Positions 1 to 5,630 are shown, numbered from the stretch's first letter. The stretch is 10,140 bases of DNA from Hydrogenophaga sp. (GCA_011390855.1 JAABRN010000283.1:1-10140); one strand, 5' to 3'. The notes: a model not told the origin generated them from the sequence alone. Program-made: numbers and translations.

Positions 1-518
1 CCCGGCAAGGCCGCGTTGTCGAGATTGGCACCCGCAAAAGCTTGCGCCACAAACCGCGCGGCCGAAGGAAAGCCGGGTGTGTGGTCGCTGCCCACAAGGT
101 CGTTGTCGATCGTCTTGGGAATGTGGATGCTGCGCAGCGGGTAGCCCGCCTTGCGTGCTTCTTCGCTGACGATGCGCACGGTGTCTGAAGAATCGTTTCC
201 GCCGATGTAGAAGAAGTGCTCGATCTCGTGGGCACGCAACACCTTGAAGATTTCCTGGCAGTACTTGAGATCGGGCTTGTCGCGTGTGGACCCGAGTGCT
301 GAAGATGGCGTGTTGGCCACCGCTTCGAGGTTGTGGCTGGTCTCCTGGGTGAGGTCGAGAAAGTCTTCGTCCACGATGCCTCGCACGCCATGGCGCGCTC
401 CATACACACGCTGTACCTGCTGAAAACGCCGTGCCTCCAGCGCCACACCCACAAGCGACTGGTTGATGACGGCGGTGGGCCCACCACCTTGGGCAACGAG
501 GATTTTTCCGGATGACAT
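1..518 (-). CDS. 6-phosphofructokinase, pyrophosphate-dependent type (3' end outside window)
   Basis: Phosphorylates fructose 6-phosphate at C1 in cytosolic glycolysis, probably with pyrophosphate instead of ATP. About 172 N-terminal residues are visible; the C-terminal half or more lies beyond position 1. Seen in the translation: the N-terminal loop GGGPTAVIN (residues 11-19), YIGGNDSSDT (104-113) and PKTIDND (134-140). PKTIDND is the family active-site signature with Asp138 as the expected catalytic base. Family knowledge: ATP enzymes carry Gly where this protein has Asp109 (GGDG versus GG-N-D) and Gly where it has Lys135 (PGTIDND versus PKTIDND). Both residues here are the pyrophosphate-type ones, and such enzymes are usually reversible. 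The start ATG (516-518) is preceded by AAGGAG (524-529 on the plus strand), 5 nt away. It is divergent from the deacetylase gene. Specificity is inferred from two residues. Confidence 0.93.
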   Translation of the reverse strand, partial: MSSGKILVAQGGGPTAVINQSLVGVALEARRFQQVQRVYGARHGVRGIVDEDFLDLTQETSHNLEAVANTPSSALGSTRDKPDLKYCQEIFKVLRAHEIEHFFYIGGNDSSDTVRIVSEEARKAGYPLRSIHIPKTIDNDLVGSDHTPGFPSAARFVAQAFAGANLDNAALP

Positions 519-567
519 GGGGGCTCCTTGGGGTTGTGTGCGGTTCAGAGGCAGGGCAGCTGTACCC

Positions 568-579
568 GCATCATGATGC
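568..579. promoter_or_regulatory. perfect 12 bp palindrome, possible operator upstream of pfk
   Basis: The sequence GCATCATGATGC is a perfect palindrome about 50 bp upstream of the pfk start codon. It falls between the weak candidate -35 and -10 elements of the pfk promoter, a typical place for a repressor site. No regulator is identified, so function is inference only. Confidence 0.3.
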
Positions 580-589
580 ACCGCTCAAC

Positions 590-637
590 AAAAAAATCTG
601 GTGGCACACTTTGCCCCGCCAGGCAAAGCCGTGCCAC
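590..637 (-). terminator. strong interrupted hairpin beside an A-tract (terminator-like on minus strand)
   Basis: Plus-strand arms are GTGGCAC (601-607) plus CTTTGCC (609-615), a 6 nt loop, then GGCAAAG (622-628) plus GTGCCAC (631-637). This gives 14 base pairs with a 1x2 internal loop. Seven A residues lie at 590-596, so minus-strand RNA would read stem, CAGA, then seven U. That is terminator-like, although the 4 nt gap before the U-tract is not ideal. It sits upstream of the minus-strand pfk gene, so it could be a leader attenuator, the end of a small RNA, a block to read-through, or a protein-binding dyad. Confidence 0.45.
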
Positions 638-742
638 TGCCGACATTCATGCACATCTGCCCATTTTGAACTCAGGACCACGGGCTGAAGAAGCGCCATC
701 GGAACAGAAGCGTTTCTCCAGCCGATTGCCAAGGTAACGCAC

Positions 743-1804
743 ATGAAAACCTTCCACAATCCCCACCACACCCTGCACCAGGGCCGCGAAGAAATGTTTC
801 GGGGCCGCCTGGTGCCCTGCCACGAAGTGCCGGCGCGGCTGGATTTTGTATTGACCGAACTGCAACGCCGCCCACTGGGCGCTCTGGAAGCCCCCACAGT
901 GAGCGACGCCGAACTGGACAAGGCCATCGCACGCGTACACAGCGCCCGGTACCTGGAATTTCTGGCCGGTGCATGGGCCGAATGGGTGGCGATGGACCCG
1001 GCGAATGCGCAGCGCGACGCCCTGCCCTCCGTCTGGCCGCTGGGCAATCCGCATGGCTTCCGTACCGATGTGCTGCCGCACAACTTCGCCGCGCGCCTGG
1101 GCCTGTTTTCTTTTGATTCGGGCTCGCCCCTGACGGCTGGCACCTGGGCAGCAGCGCGGGGTGGCGCCGCCTGCGCGCTGGCCGCAGCAAACGAACTGCT
1201 TGCGGGCGAGCGCAGCGCCTTCGCACTCTCCCGCCCGCCAGGCCACCACGCCGGGCCTGATTTTTTTGGTGGCTACTGCTTCCTGAACAACGCAGCCATA
1301 GCGGCGCAAGTCCTGCGCGATGGCGGTCTGGCACGGGTGGCTGTGCTGGACGTGGACTACCACCACGGCAACGGAACACAGACCATCTTCTATGAGCGGG
1401 GCGATGTGCTCACGGTCTCGATCCACGGGGACCCGGCCACCGAATACCCGTTCTTCCTTGGCCATTCAGACGAGCGCGGTGCCGGTGCGGGCAAAGGCTT
1501 CAACCTGAATCTGCCGTTGCCGCGCGGCACACGGTTTGACACCTGGCACGTCGCACTGGAACGCGCACTAGAGGCTGTGGCCGCGTTCAAGGCCGACGCG
1601 CTGGTGGTGCCGATGGGCCTGGACACATTCGAAGGCGACCCGATTTCTGGCTTCATGCTGAAGAGCGATGACTATTTCGTGGTGGGAGAGGCACTGGCAG
1701 GCGCCGGCCTGCCCACGCTATTCACCTTTGAAGGTGGTTACGCCGTGGATGCCGTGGGCACCAACGCGGTGAACCTGCTGGAAGGTTTCAATCGCGCGGT
1801 GTGA
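743..1804 (+). CDS. acetylpolyamine amidohydrolase / class II histone deacetylase family protein
   Basis: Zinc-dependent deacetylase of the arginase/deacetylase fold, predicted to remove acetyl groups from acetylpolyamines (or other small acetylamides) in the cytosol. The 353 residues match the family's usual length of about 340-370. Seen: RPPGHHAG (164-171) with the tandem catalytic His168-His169; DVDYHHGNGTQ (203-213) with zinc ligands Asp205 and His207; GLDTFEGDP (292-300) with the third ligand Asp294; and FEGGY (329-333) with transition-state Tyr333. These align, as I recall the sequence, with His158/His159, Asp195, His197, Asp284 and Tyr323 of Mycoplana ramosa acetylpolyamine amidohydrolase at a constant offset of 10. 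Glu17 in the N-terminal loop also matches. The rim Glu117 of that enzyme corresponds to Gly127 here, so substrate preference may differ. AAGG (731-734) lies 8 nt before the ATG. Family is certain; exact substrate is not. Confidence 0.93.
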   Translation: MKTFHNPHHTLHQGREEMFRGRLVPCHEVPARLDFVLTELQRRPLGALEAPTVSDAELDKAIARVHSARYLEFLAGAWAEWVAMDPANAQRDALPSVWPLGNPHGFRTDVLPHNFAARLGLFSFDSGSPLTAGTWAAARGGAACALAAANELLAGERSAFALSRPPGHHAGPDFFGGYCFLNNAAIAAQVLRDGGLARVAVLDVDYHHGNGTQTIFYERGDVLTVSIHGDPATEYPFFLGHSDERGAGAGKGFNLNLPLPRGTRFDTWHVALERALEAVAAFKADALVVPMGLDTFEGDPISGFMLKSDDYFVVGEALAGAGLPTLFTFEGGYAVDAVGTNAVNLLEGFNRAV

Positions 1805-1852
1805 ATGCATGAGCCGTGTTTCTGGTCAGCCACACGACTCAGAACGCGTCGG

Positions 1853-1872
1853 CCCAGCGCCATCGGCGTGGG
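1853..1872. other. short hairpin between convergent genes
   Basis: CCCA-g-CGCC, loop ATC, GGCG-TGGG forms an 8 bp stem with one bulged G in the 92 bp gap between the deacetylase gene and the convergent DUF3455 gene. No U-tract follows on either strand, so it is not a standard intrinsic terminator. It may still shape the 3' ends of the two transcripts. Confidence 0.3.
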
Positions 1873-1896
1873 GCTGCAGGTCCAACCGGGCGGAGA

Positions 1897-2448
1897 TCAG
1901 CCTGCCTTGTAGAAAATGTAGTCAGCCTGGTAGTTCACGATCTGCCTGGCGCCCGTGTTGGCCGCGCCACACGGCATGGCTGGCGCCACGCCACCTATCG
2001 TGGCCACACGCTGGATGTAGCTCACGCCTTGCATGGCACCCATGCCCATGGCAGGGTTGGCCTTCACCAGTTGCAGCGGAATGTTGCCCGTGCCGCCGGG
2101 TGACACGGCGAGCTGGGTCGCGGTGAGCTTGGAGCCGTCCATGCTTTCCCAGGTGGCGGGCGGGCCGTAGTACTTGCCCACCTGCTTGCCGCTGCGGTCC
2201 ATCAGCTTGGCGTCGGGGCCCGCAAACACCCACTCAAACTGGCCGGGCATGTTGGCTTTGACGCGGCACTCATAGGTGATCTGGCCGACACCCACGGTTT
2301 CCATCACGACTTTGTTGCCAGCCGGTACTTGCACGCTGGCTGGCAGGGCAGCCTGCGAATACATCATGGGAGCGGGTGCGCTCATGTTGGAAGCGCAAGC
2401 GGTGAAGGAAAAGGCGGCAGCGGCGGCCAGAGTGGTCTTGATGATCAT
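1897..2448 (-). CDS. DUF3455 family lipoprotein
   Basis: A 183-residue exported protein of unknown function. The N-terminus has Lys4, a hydrophobic stretch (5-15) and a lipobox-like FTAC with Cys18, so it is probably lipidated and held in the envelope. The rest matches my recollection of DUF3455: a V-P-A-G-N start to the domain, the ITYECR segment, a W-x-F-A-G-P-x-A segment, GPxATWE, a YIQRV segment, and the C-terminal YQADYIFYKAG. I chose the start at 2448 because it gives an intact signal peptide and has GAGGAG (plus-strand 2455-2460) 6 nt upstream. An in-frame start at 2502 adds 18 residues with no signal character. It lies downstream of the ferritin-like gene on the same strand, separated by 184 bp of hairpin repeat, so it may or may not be co-transcribed. 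Confidence 0.85.
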   Translation of the reverse strand: MIIKTTLAAAAAFSFTACASNMSAPAPMMYSQAALPASVQVPAGNKVVMETVGVGQITYECRVKANMPGQFEWVFAGPDAKLMDRSGKQVGKYYGPPATWESMDGSKLTATQLAVSPGGTGNIPLQLVKANPAMGMGAMQGVSYIQRVATIGGVAPAMPCGAANTGARQIVNYQADYIFYKAG

Positions 2449-2557
2449 GAAAAACTCCTCGAGTTGGTGGTTGAAAAACAATGGATGGCTGCGCGCGCAC
2501 AACGCTTCTCATCAAGGAAGCGCATCCGGAGCGAACCGCTCCATCCAGAGATACCGT

Positions 2558-2626
2558 GGATCCGGCTTTGCCGGTCCACTGGTATCGCCCCCTCGCAGGG
2601 GGTCGCGCGCAGCGCGGCGGGGGTGG
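2558..2626. repeat. GC-rich hairpin cluster, probable dispersed intergenic repeat
   Basis: Three dyads lie in a row directly after the ferritin-like gene's stop codon. GGATCCGGC-TTT-GCCGGTCC (2558-2577) has one bulged T. CCCCCT-CGC-AGGGGG (2588-2602) is a perfect 6 bp stem. A CGCGC/GCGCG pair (2606-2616) leads into GGGGG (2619-2623), which can compete for pairing with CCCCC. The make-up resembles repeats I recall between genes in Comamonadaceae genomes, but I cannot search to confirm it. On the minus strand it would be transcribed just past the ferritin-like gene and could stabilise or end that transcript, although no U-tract follows. Confidence 0.5.
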
Positions 2627-2632
2627 TCCTTC

Positions 2633-3229
2633 TCAAGCGCCGAAAGACAGTGCACCCGGTGGCAGCGGACGGCCCAGCGCACTGGTGAGTACCGTGTAGT
2701 GCATGGTTTCGTCGGCAGCGAGACGTGCGGCGACCTTGGCCAGCTCGCGGTCACCCAGCGCAGGGATCACGCTCAGGTAGGCGTTGGTGGCACCCAGCTC
2801 CAGGCGAGCGGCCAGGTCAAGCACGTCACCCTGGCTCTTGAGCGCGCCAGCGTTGAGTGACTTGGCGTATTCATCGAGCTTCATTTCGGCCACAGGCTTG
2901 CCGCCCAGCTTCTGAATGGTGGCCACCAGCGCATCGCGGTGGGTCTTGTGATGACCCTGGAACTGCACCGCCACATCCAGCACGGGCTTTTGCAGCAGGC
3001 CACTGCCGGCACCCAGTTGGTAAGCGTTGATGGCTTCGTGTTCCAGACCCAGGGCCACATTGAGGATCTCCACGTCTTTGGAGGTGTCCCCCTTCATGCC
3101 TTGGGCCATCACGTCCTTGCCTGCCAGCAGCGCCACAGCCACAGCGGACAGGGCGCTACCGCCACGGATGAAACCCCGGCGCGAAGCCGGTGCAGTGATC
3201 AGGGATGCTGGGTTCTGGTGATTGCTCAT
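2633..3229 (-). CDS. Tat-exported ferritin-like domain protein
   Basis: A 198-residue protein with a twin-arginine signal peptide, SRRGFIRGG (16-24), followed by a hydrophobic segment (25-36) and a likely cleavage site near AQG (42-44). It is therefore exported folded, possibly with metal loaded. The mature part is a four-helix ferritin-like bundle: helix A has LEHEAINAY (62-70), helix B GHHKTHRDAL (92-101), helix C LELGATNAY (143-151), and helix D DETMHYTVL (173-181) with the ExxH pair Glu174/His177. Likely diiron ligands are Glu63 or Glu65, His94, His97, Glu144, Glu174 and His177. In helix B the usual Glu of ExxH appears to be His94. It is not a storage ferritin by length; oxidative or iron-handling roles are inference. 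AGGAC lies upstream of the ATG. It is divergent from the DUF3034 gene and carries its own copy of the ECF-like promoter motif. Confidence 0.85.
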   Translation of the reverse strand: MSNHQNPASLITAPASRRGFIRGGSALSAVAVALLAGKDVMAQGMKGDTSKDVEILNVALGLEHEAINAYQLGAGSGLLQKPVLDVAVQFQGHHKTHRDALVATIQKLGGKPVAEMKLDEYAKSLNAGALKSQGDVLDLAARLELGATNAYLSVIPALGDRELAKVAARLAADETMHYTVLTSALGRPLPPGALSFGA

Positions 3230-3255
3230 GGTGTGTCCTGTTGTCTTGTTGATGT

Positions 3256-3263
3256 GGGGGGGG
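3256..3263 (-). repeat. run of eight C (minus strand) in the ferritin-like gene leader
   Basis: Eight consecutive G on the plus strand, about 27 bp upstream of the ferritin-like start codon and downstream of its candidate promoter, so inside the untranslated leader. Homopolymers of this length can vary by slipped-strand mispairing, but it lies outside the coding frame. Confidence 0.5.
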
Positions 3264-3304
3264 CAATGGTTGACGGAGCGCCATTTGCGACAACCGTCGA
3301 TGTG

Positions 3305-3335
3305 AATACGCAGGGCGCGTCCGAAGTGGATTCAA
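3305..3335 (-). promoter_or_regulatory. candidate ECF sigma promoter for the ferritin-like gene
   Basis: Reading the minus strand, TTGAATCCA (3335-3327) is followed after 15 nt by GCGTATT (3311-3305). As -35 TGAATCC and -10 CGTATT the spacer is 17 nt. The expected transcript start is about 70 bp upstream of the ferritin-like ATG. The same two words occur in the opposite orientation 43 bp away, which makes chance resemblance unlikely. ECF sigma factors typically use such a pair with a 15-18 nt spacer. Assignment to the sigma factor encoded in this window is inference. Confidence 0.6.
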
Positions 3336-3377
3336 AAAACGAGCAAATTTTTCGGATTGGGAAGTTTTCATTCCGAC

Positions 3378-3407
3378 TTGAATCCATTCGCAACGGCAGC
3401 GCGTATT
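3378..3407 (+). promoter_or_regulatory. candidate ECF sigma promoter for the DUF3034-globin-cupredoxin-sigma operon
   Basis: TTGAATCCA (3378-3386) is followed after 14 nt by GCGTATT (3401-3407). As -35 TGAATCC and -10 CGTATT the spacer is 16 nt. The predicted leader to the ATG at 3487 is about 75 nt. It matches the divergent motif facing the ferritin-like gene in 9 of 9 and 7 of 7 positions. It would drive the operon that contains the ECF sigma gene itself, giving positive autoregulation. Confidence 0.65.
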
Positions 3408-3486
3408 GAAAGTGCCGATCCCAAACAGCCCCGGTCTGCGGCTCGGCACCCAAAGTCCCAAGAATCAACCCAACTTCCAACGACAC

Positions 3487-4446
3487 ATGAACTCTCTTGC
3501 CGTTCCTAAACACCGAGCCGCCCGCGTCAAAGGCCTGTTGCCACTGGCTGCCGCCGCCCTGCTGGCCGCCGCTGCTGCCGCTCCCGCTCATGCCGATACC
3601 GGCAAGCTGCTGTTGACGGGCGGGGTCAGCACGATCGATGGTGCCGCCGGTGGTGGCATTTCGCCCTGGGCCGTGATCGGCACCCAGGCCACCGAAGGCG
3701 AGCGCGGCGTGTCGGCCTACCTGAGCCGCGCCGAAACGCAGGACTACGGCCTGACCGCCACGGGCGTGGCCGTGGGCTTCAACGACCGCTTTGAACTCTC
3801 GTTCGGTCATCAGAATTTCGACACCGGCATCACCGGCACACTGCTGGGCCTGCCCGGCCTCGACCTGAAACAGAACATCCTGGGCGCCAAGGTGCGTGTC
3901 GCAGGTGACGCCATCCTCGACAGCCACACTTTCATGCCGCAAATCGCCGTGGGCGTGCAACACAAGCAGCTGGAGTCCAGCGGTCTGGACGCCACACTCG
4001 ATGCCCTGGGTGCCAAGCGCACCGGCACCGATGTGTATGTGAGCGCCACCAAACTGTTCCTCGCACAAGGCCTGCTGGTCAACGCCACGCTGCGCGCCAC
4101 CCAGGCCAACCAGGGCGGCCTGCTGGGCCATGGCGCACGCCTGGGCGGTGCCGACAACGGCTATGAGTTCATGCCTGAGATTTCGGTGGCCTACCTGGTC
4201 AGCAAGAACATCGCCGTGGGCTTCGAGTACCGCGACATGCCCAACAAGCTGCAGCGCGCCGGAGCGGCTGCCGGCCTGGGCGACGGCCTGCGTGCAGATG
4301 CCTGGAAAGACATTTTCATTGCCTGGGCGCCGAGCAAGAACGTGTCGCTGACCGCCGCCTATGTGGACCTGGGCCGCGTGGTGCCCGCCACCACCAACAA
4401 CAAGAAGCAGACAGGCGTTTATGTGTCGGCTCAGTTTGCATTCTGA
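3487..4446 (+). CDS. DUF3034 family outer-membrane-type protein
   Basis: A 319-residue exported protein of the DUF3034 family; its biochemical function is unknown. The signal peptide has a basic N-region (Lys8 to Lys15), a long Ala/Leu core (17-33) and AHA-D cleavage after residue 36. The mature start TGKLLLTGG, the acidic-glycine loop near DGAAGGGISPWA, and alternating hydrophobic/polar strands (for example GVSAYLSRAE, GVAVGFNDRFELSFG and the C-terminal GVYVSAQFAF ending in Phe) suggest an outer-membrane beta barrel. An in-frame TTG start at 3406 was rejected because it lies in the -10 motif and would place 27 non-signal residues ahead of the signal peptide. No clear Shine-Dalgarno precedes 3487. 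It is the first gene of the plus-strand operon, so it is probably an early target of the sigma factor. Family call is from recognised sequence; the barrel is inference. Confidence 0.85.
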   Translation: MNSLAVPKHRAARVKGLLPLAAAALLAAAAAAPAHADTGKLLLTGGVSTIDGAAGGGISPWAVIGTQATEGERGVSAYLSRAETQDYGLTATGVAVGFNDRFELSFGHQNFDTGITGTLLGLPGLDLKQNILGAKVRVAGDAILDSHTFMPQIAVGVQHKQLESSGLDATLDALGAKRTGTDVYVSATKLFLAQGLLVNATLRATQANQGGLLGHGARLGGADNGYEFMPEISVAYLVSKNIAVGFEYRDMPNKLQRAGAAAGLGDGLRADAWKDIFIAWAPSKNVSLTAAYVDLGRVVPATTNNKKQTGVYVSAQFAF

Positions 4447-4494
4447 ACACCTGCCCTCCACCACCCGCAACGCCCACCACCTCTCCACACGATC
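4447..4494 (+). promoter_or_regulatory. C-rich, G-poor spacer, possible Rho-utilisation site
   Basis: This 48 nt gap between the DUF3034 and globin genes contains only four G and is dominated by C with regularly spaced pyrimidines (repeats of CCA and CCTC type). Such C-over-G bubbles are typical of Rho loading sites. It could make expression drop after the DUF3034 gene. There is no hairpin, and also no Shine-Dalgarno for the globin gene. Confidence 0.3.
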
Positions 4495-4971
4495 ATGAAA
4501 CACCTCATCACCTGCGCTTCCCTCGCCCTGATGGCCTTCGGCAGCAGCCATGCCATCGCCCAGTCTGCACCCGTGGCGCCCTCAGCCGCCTCTGCCTACC
4601 CGGTGGCTCCTGCCGCTGGCCTCTACCAGGCCTTTGGTGAACAGGCCGGCATTCGCAGCCTCATGGACGATTTCGTCGTGCGCCTCAAGGCCGACCCGCG
4701 CATCGGCGAGCAGTTTGCCGACACCAACCTCGAGAACCTCTCCCGTTCGCTGACCGACCAGCTTTGCCAGCTCGCTGGCGGCCCGTGCGCCTACAAGGGC
4801 CCCGACATGAAAACCGCACACGCCAACATGGACGTGACCAAAGGTCACTTCAATGCGCTGGTCGAGGTGCTGCAACAAAGCATGGACGCGCGTGGCATTC
4901 CCTTCACACGCCAGAACCAGATGCTGGCCTTGCTGGCGCCCATGCACCGCGACGTGATCAACACACACTGA
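4495..4971 (+). CDS. exported group 1 truncated haemoglobin
   Basis: A 158-residue protein with a signal peptide (Lys2, hydrophobic 4-15, cleavage near AIA-Q after residue 22), a short Ala/Pro linker (23-41) and a 2-on-2 globin domain (42-155). Globin signs: LYQAFGEQAGI (43-53), DDFVVRLKADPRI (58-70), FADTNLENL (74-82), GGPCAYKGPDM (95-105), and proximal haem ligand His118 in KGHFNALV. Aligned without gaps to Mycobacterium tuberculosis TrHbN, Tyr B10 becomes Val61, Leu E7 stays Leu82 and Gln E11 becomes Leu86, so the distal pocket lacks the usual polar residues. Cys91 and Cys98 could form a disulfide, fitting a periplasmic location. Role is open: haem or NO sensing, electron transfer or peroxide chemistry. 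It follows the DUF3034 gene by 48 bp and precedes the cupredoxin gene by 11 bp. Confidence 0.9.
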   Translation: MKHLITCASLALMAFGSSHAIAQSAPVAPSAASAYPVAPAAGLYQAFGEQAGIRSLMDDFVVRLKADPRIGEQFADTNLENLSRSLTDQLCQLAGGPCAYKGPDMKTAHANMDVTKGHFNALVEVLQQSMDARGIPFTRQNQMLALLAPMHRDVINTH

Positions 4972-4982
4972 AGGACCTCGAC

Positions 4983-5630
4983 ATGAACTGCAAACCCATG
5001 CTGCTGGCAAGTGCCGCCGCATTCGCATTGGTCGCTCAGGCCGCCACTGTTCAGGTCACCGTGCTGGCACGAGACGGCAAACCGCTGCCCAACGCCGTGG
5101 TGGTGGTGGAACCTGCGCAGGGCACCCCGCCAGCCCCTCCCGCACCAGTACAAGCCGTCATTTCGCAGGAAAAGATGCAGTTCGTGCCGCTGGTCAGTGT
5201 GTTGCCGGTGGGCTCGCGCGTCACCTTCGTGAACCAGGACGCCTGGGAACACCACGTGCGTGGCGTGCCTGCCGGCGCATCCAACCTGGGCAGCCCGGCA
5301 GCCGGCATCGAGCTGCGCCTCGCCGGCAGGGTCGAAGGCAGTGCGCCGGCGTCACAGGAAGTGACACTGGCCCACCCGGGCGCCCTGCAACTGGGCTGCC
5401 ACCTGCACGGTTCGATGCGAGGCTTTGTTTATGTGACAGACTCTCCTTTCGCGGTGCAGACAGACGCCAACGGCGTGGCGGTCATGCGCGACGTGCCCGA
5501 AGGCCCGGCCAGCGTGCGCGTGTGGCACAGTGACCAGCTGCTGGAAGGCAAACCCACCGAACTGAACATCACGCCTGTCACCGCCGTGAGTGTGCCCACC
5601 CAGGTCGCACCGAGGCGGCGGCGATTGTGA
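4983..5630 (+). CDS. exported cupredoxin (plastocyanin-like, 'methylamine utilization protein' type)
   Basis: A 215-residue periplasmic blue-copper-like protein. The signal peptide ends at AQA-A (cleavage after residue 20). The N-terminal part (22-60) resembles a carboxypeptidase-regulatory-like or Ig-type strand region with GKPLPNAVVVVEP. The cupredoxin core runs from about 65 to 151: MQFVPLVSVLPVGSRVTFVNQD (65-86, given in outline), WEHHV with candidate copper ligand His90 or His91, and GCHLHGSMRGFVYV with Cys139, His142 and Met145. This is the His, Cys-x2-His-x2-Met ligand set of type 1 copper sites. The C-terminal region (152-206) is a second sandwich-like segment. The start at 4983 has AAGGA (4971-4975) 7 nt upstream; longer in-frame starts run through the globin gene. 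The family label seen in databases does not prove a role in methylamine use; no mau genes are present here. Confidence 0.85.
   Translation: MNCKPMLLASAAAFALVAQAATVQVTVLARDGKPLPNAVVVVEPAQGTPPAPPAPVQAVISQEKMQFVPLVSVLPVGSRVTFVNQDAWEHHVRGVPAGASNLGSPAAGIELRLAGRVEGSAPASQEVTLAHPGALQLGCHLHGSMRGFVYVTDSPFAVQTDANGVAVMRDVPEGPASVRVWHSDQLLEGKPTELNITPVTAVSVPTQVAPRRRRL

Larger units (their letters stand above)
519..742. other. divergent intergenic region, pfk / deacetylase gene
   Basis: This 224 bp stretch has no credible gene and must hold the promoters of both flanking genes. It contains a perfect 12 bp palindrome (568-579), an A-tract (590-596) and a large interrupted inverted repeat (601-637), each listed separately. 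A weak sigma-70-like pair for pfk on the minus strand is TTGAGC (plus-strand 583-588) and TACAGC (559-564) with an 18 nt spacer, which would place the palindrome inside the spacer. I see no convincing promoter for the deacetylase gene. Confidence 0.6.

Noticed and set aside
647..1465. A 272-codon minus-strand open frame opposite the deacetylase gene
   Set aside because: The plus strand carries every catalytic motif of the deacetylase family; the antisense product has no recognisable motif.
3256..3263. Phase variation through the eight-base homopolymer
   Set aside because: The tract is in a leader, not in a coding frame or in the spacer of the candidate promoter, so a switching role is not supported.
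3406..3486. TTG start extending the DUF3034 protein by 27 residues
   Set aside because: The codon lies in the candidate -10 element and the extension would bury the signal peptide, whose natural start is 3487.
3226..4551. A 441-codon open frame on the minus strand opposite the DUF3034 gene
   Set aside because: It lies antisense to a well-supported exported protein, is Gly/His/Gln-rich without recognisable motifs, and is explained by the high GC content of third codon positions.
4983..5630. Methylamine dehydrogenase pathway locus
   Set aside because: The cupredoxin belongs to a family often labelled that way, but no other methylamine-use gene is present.
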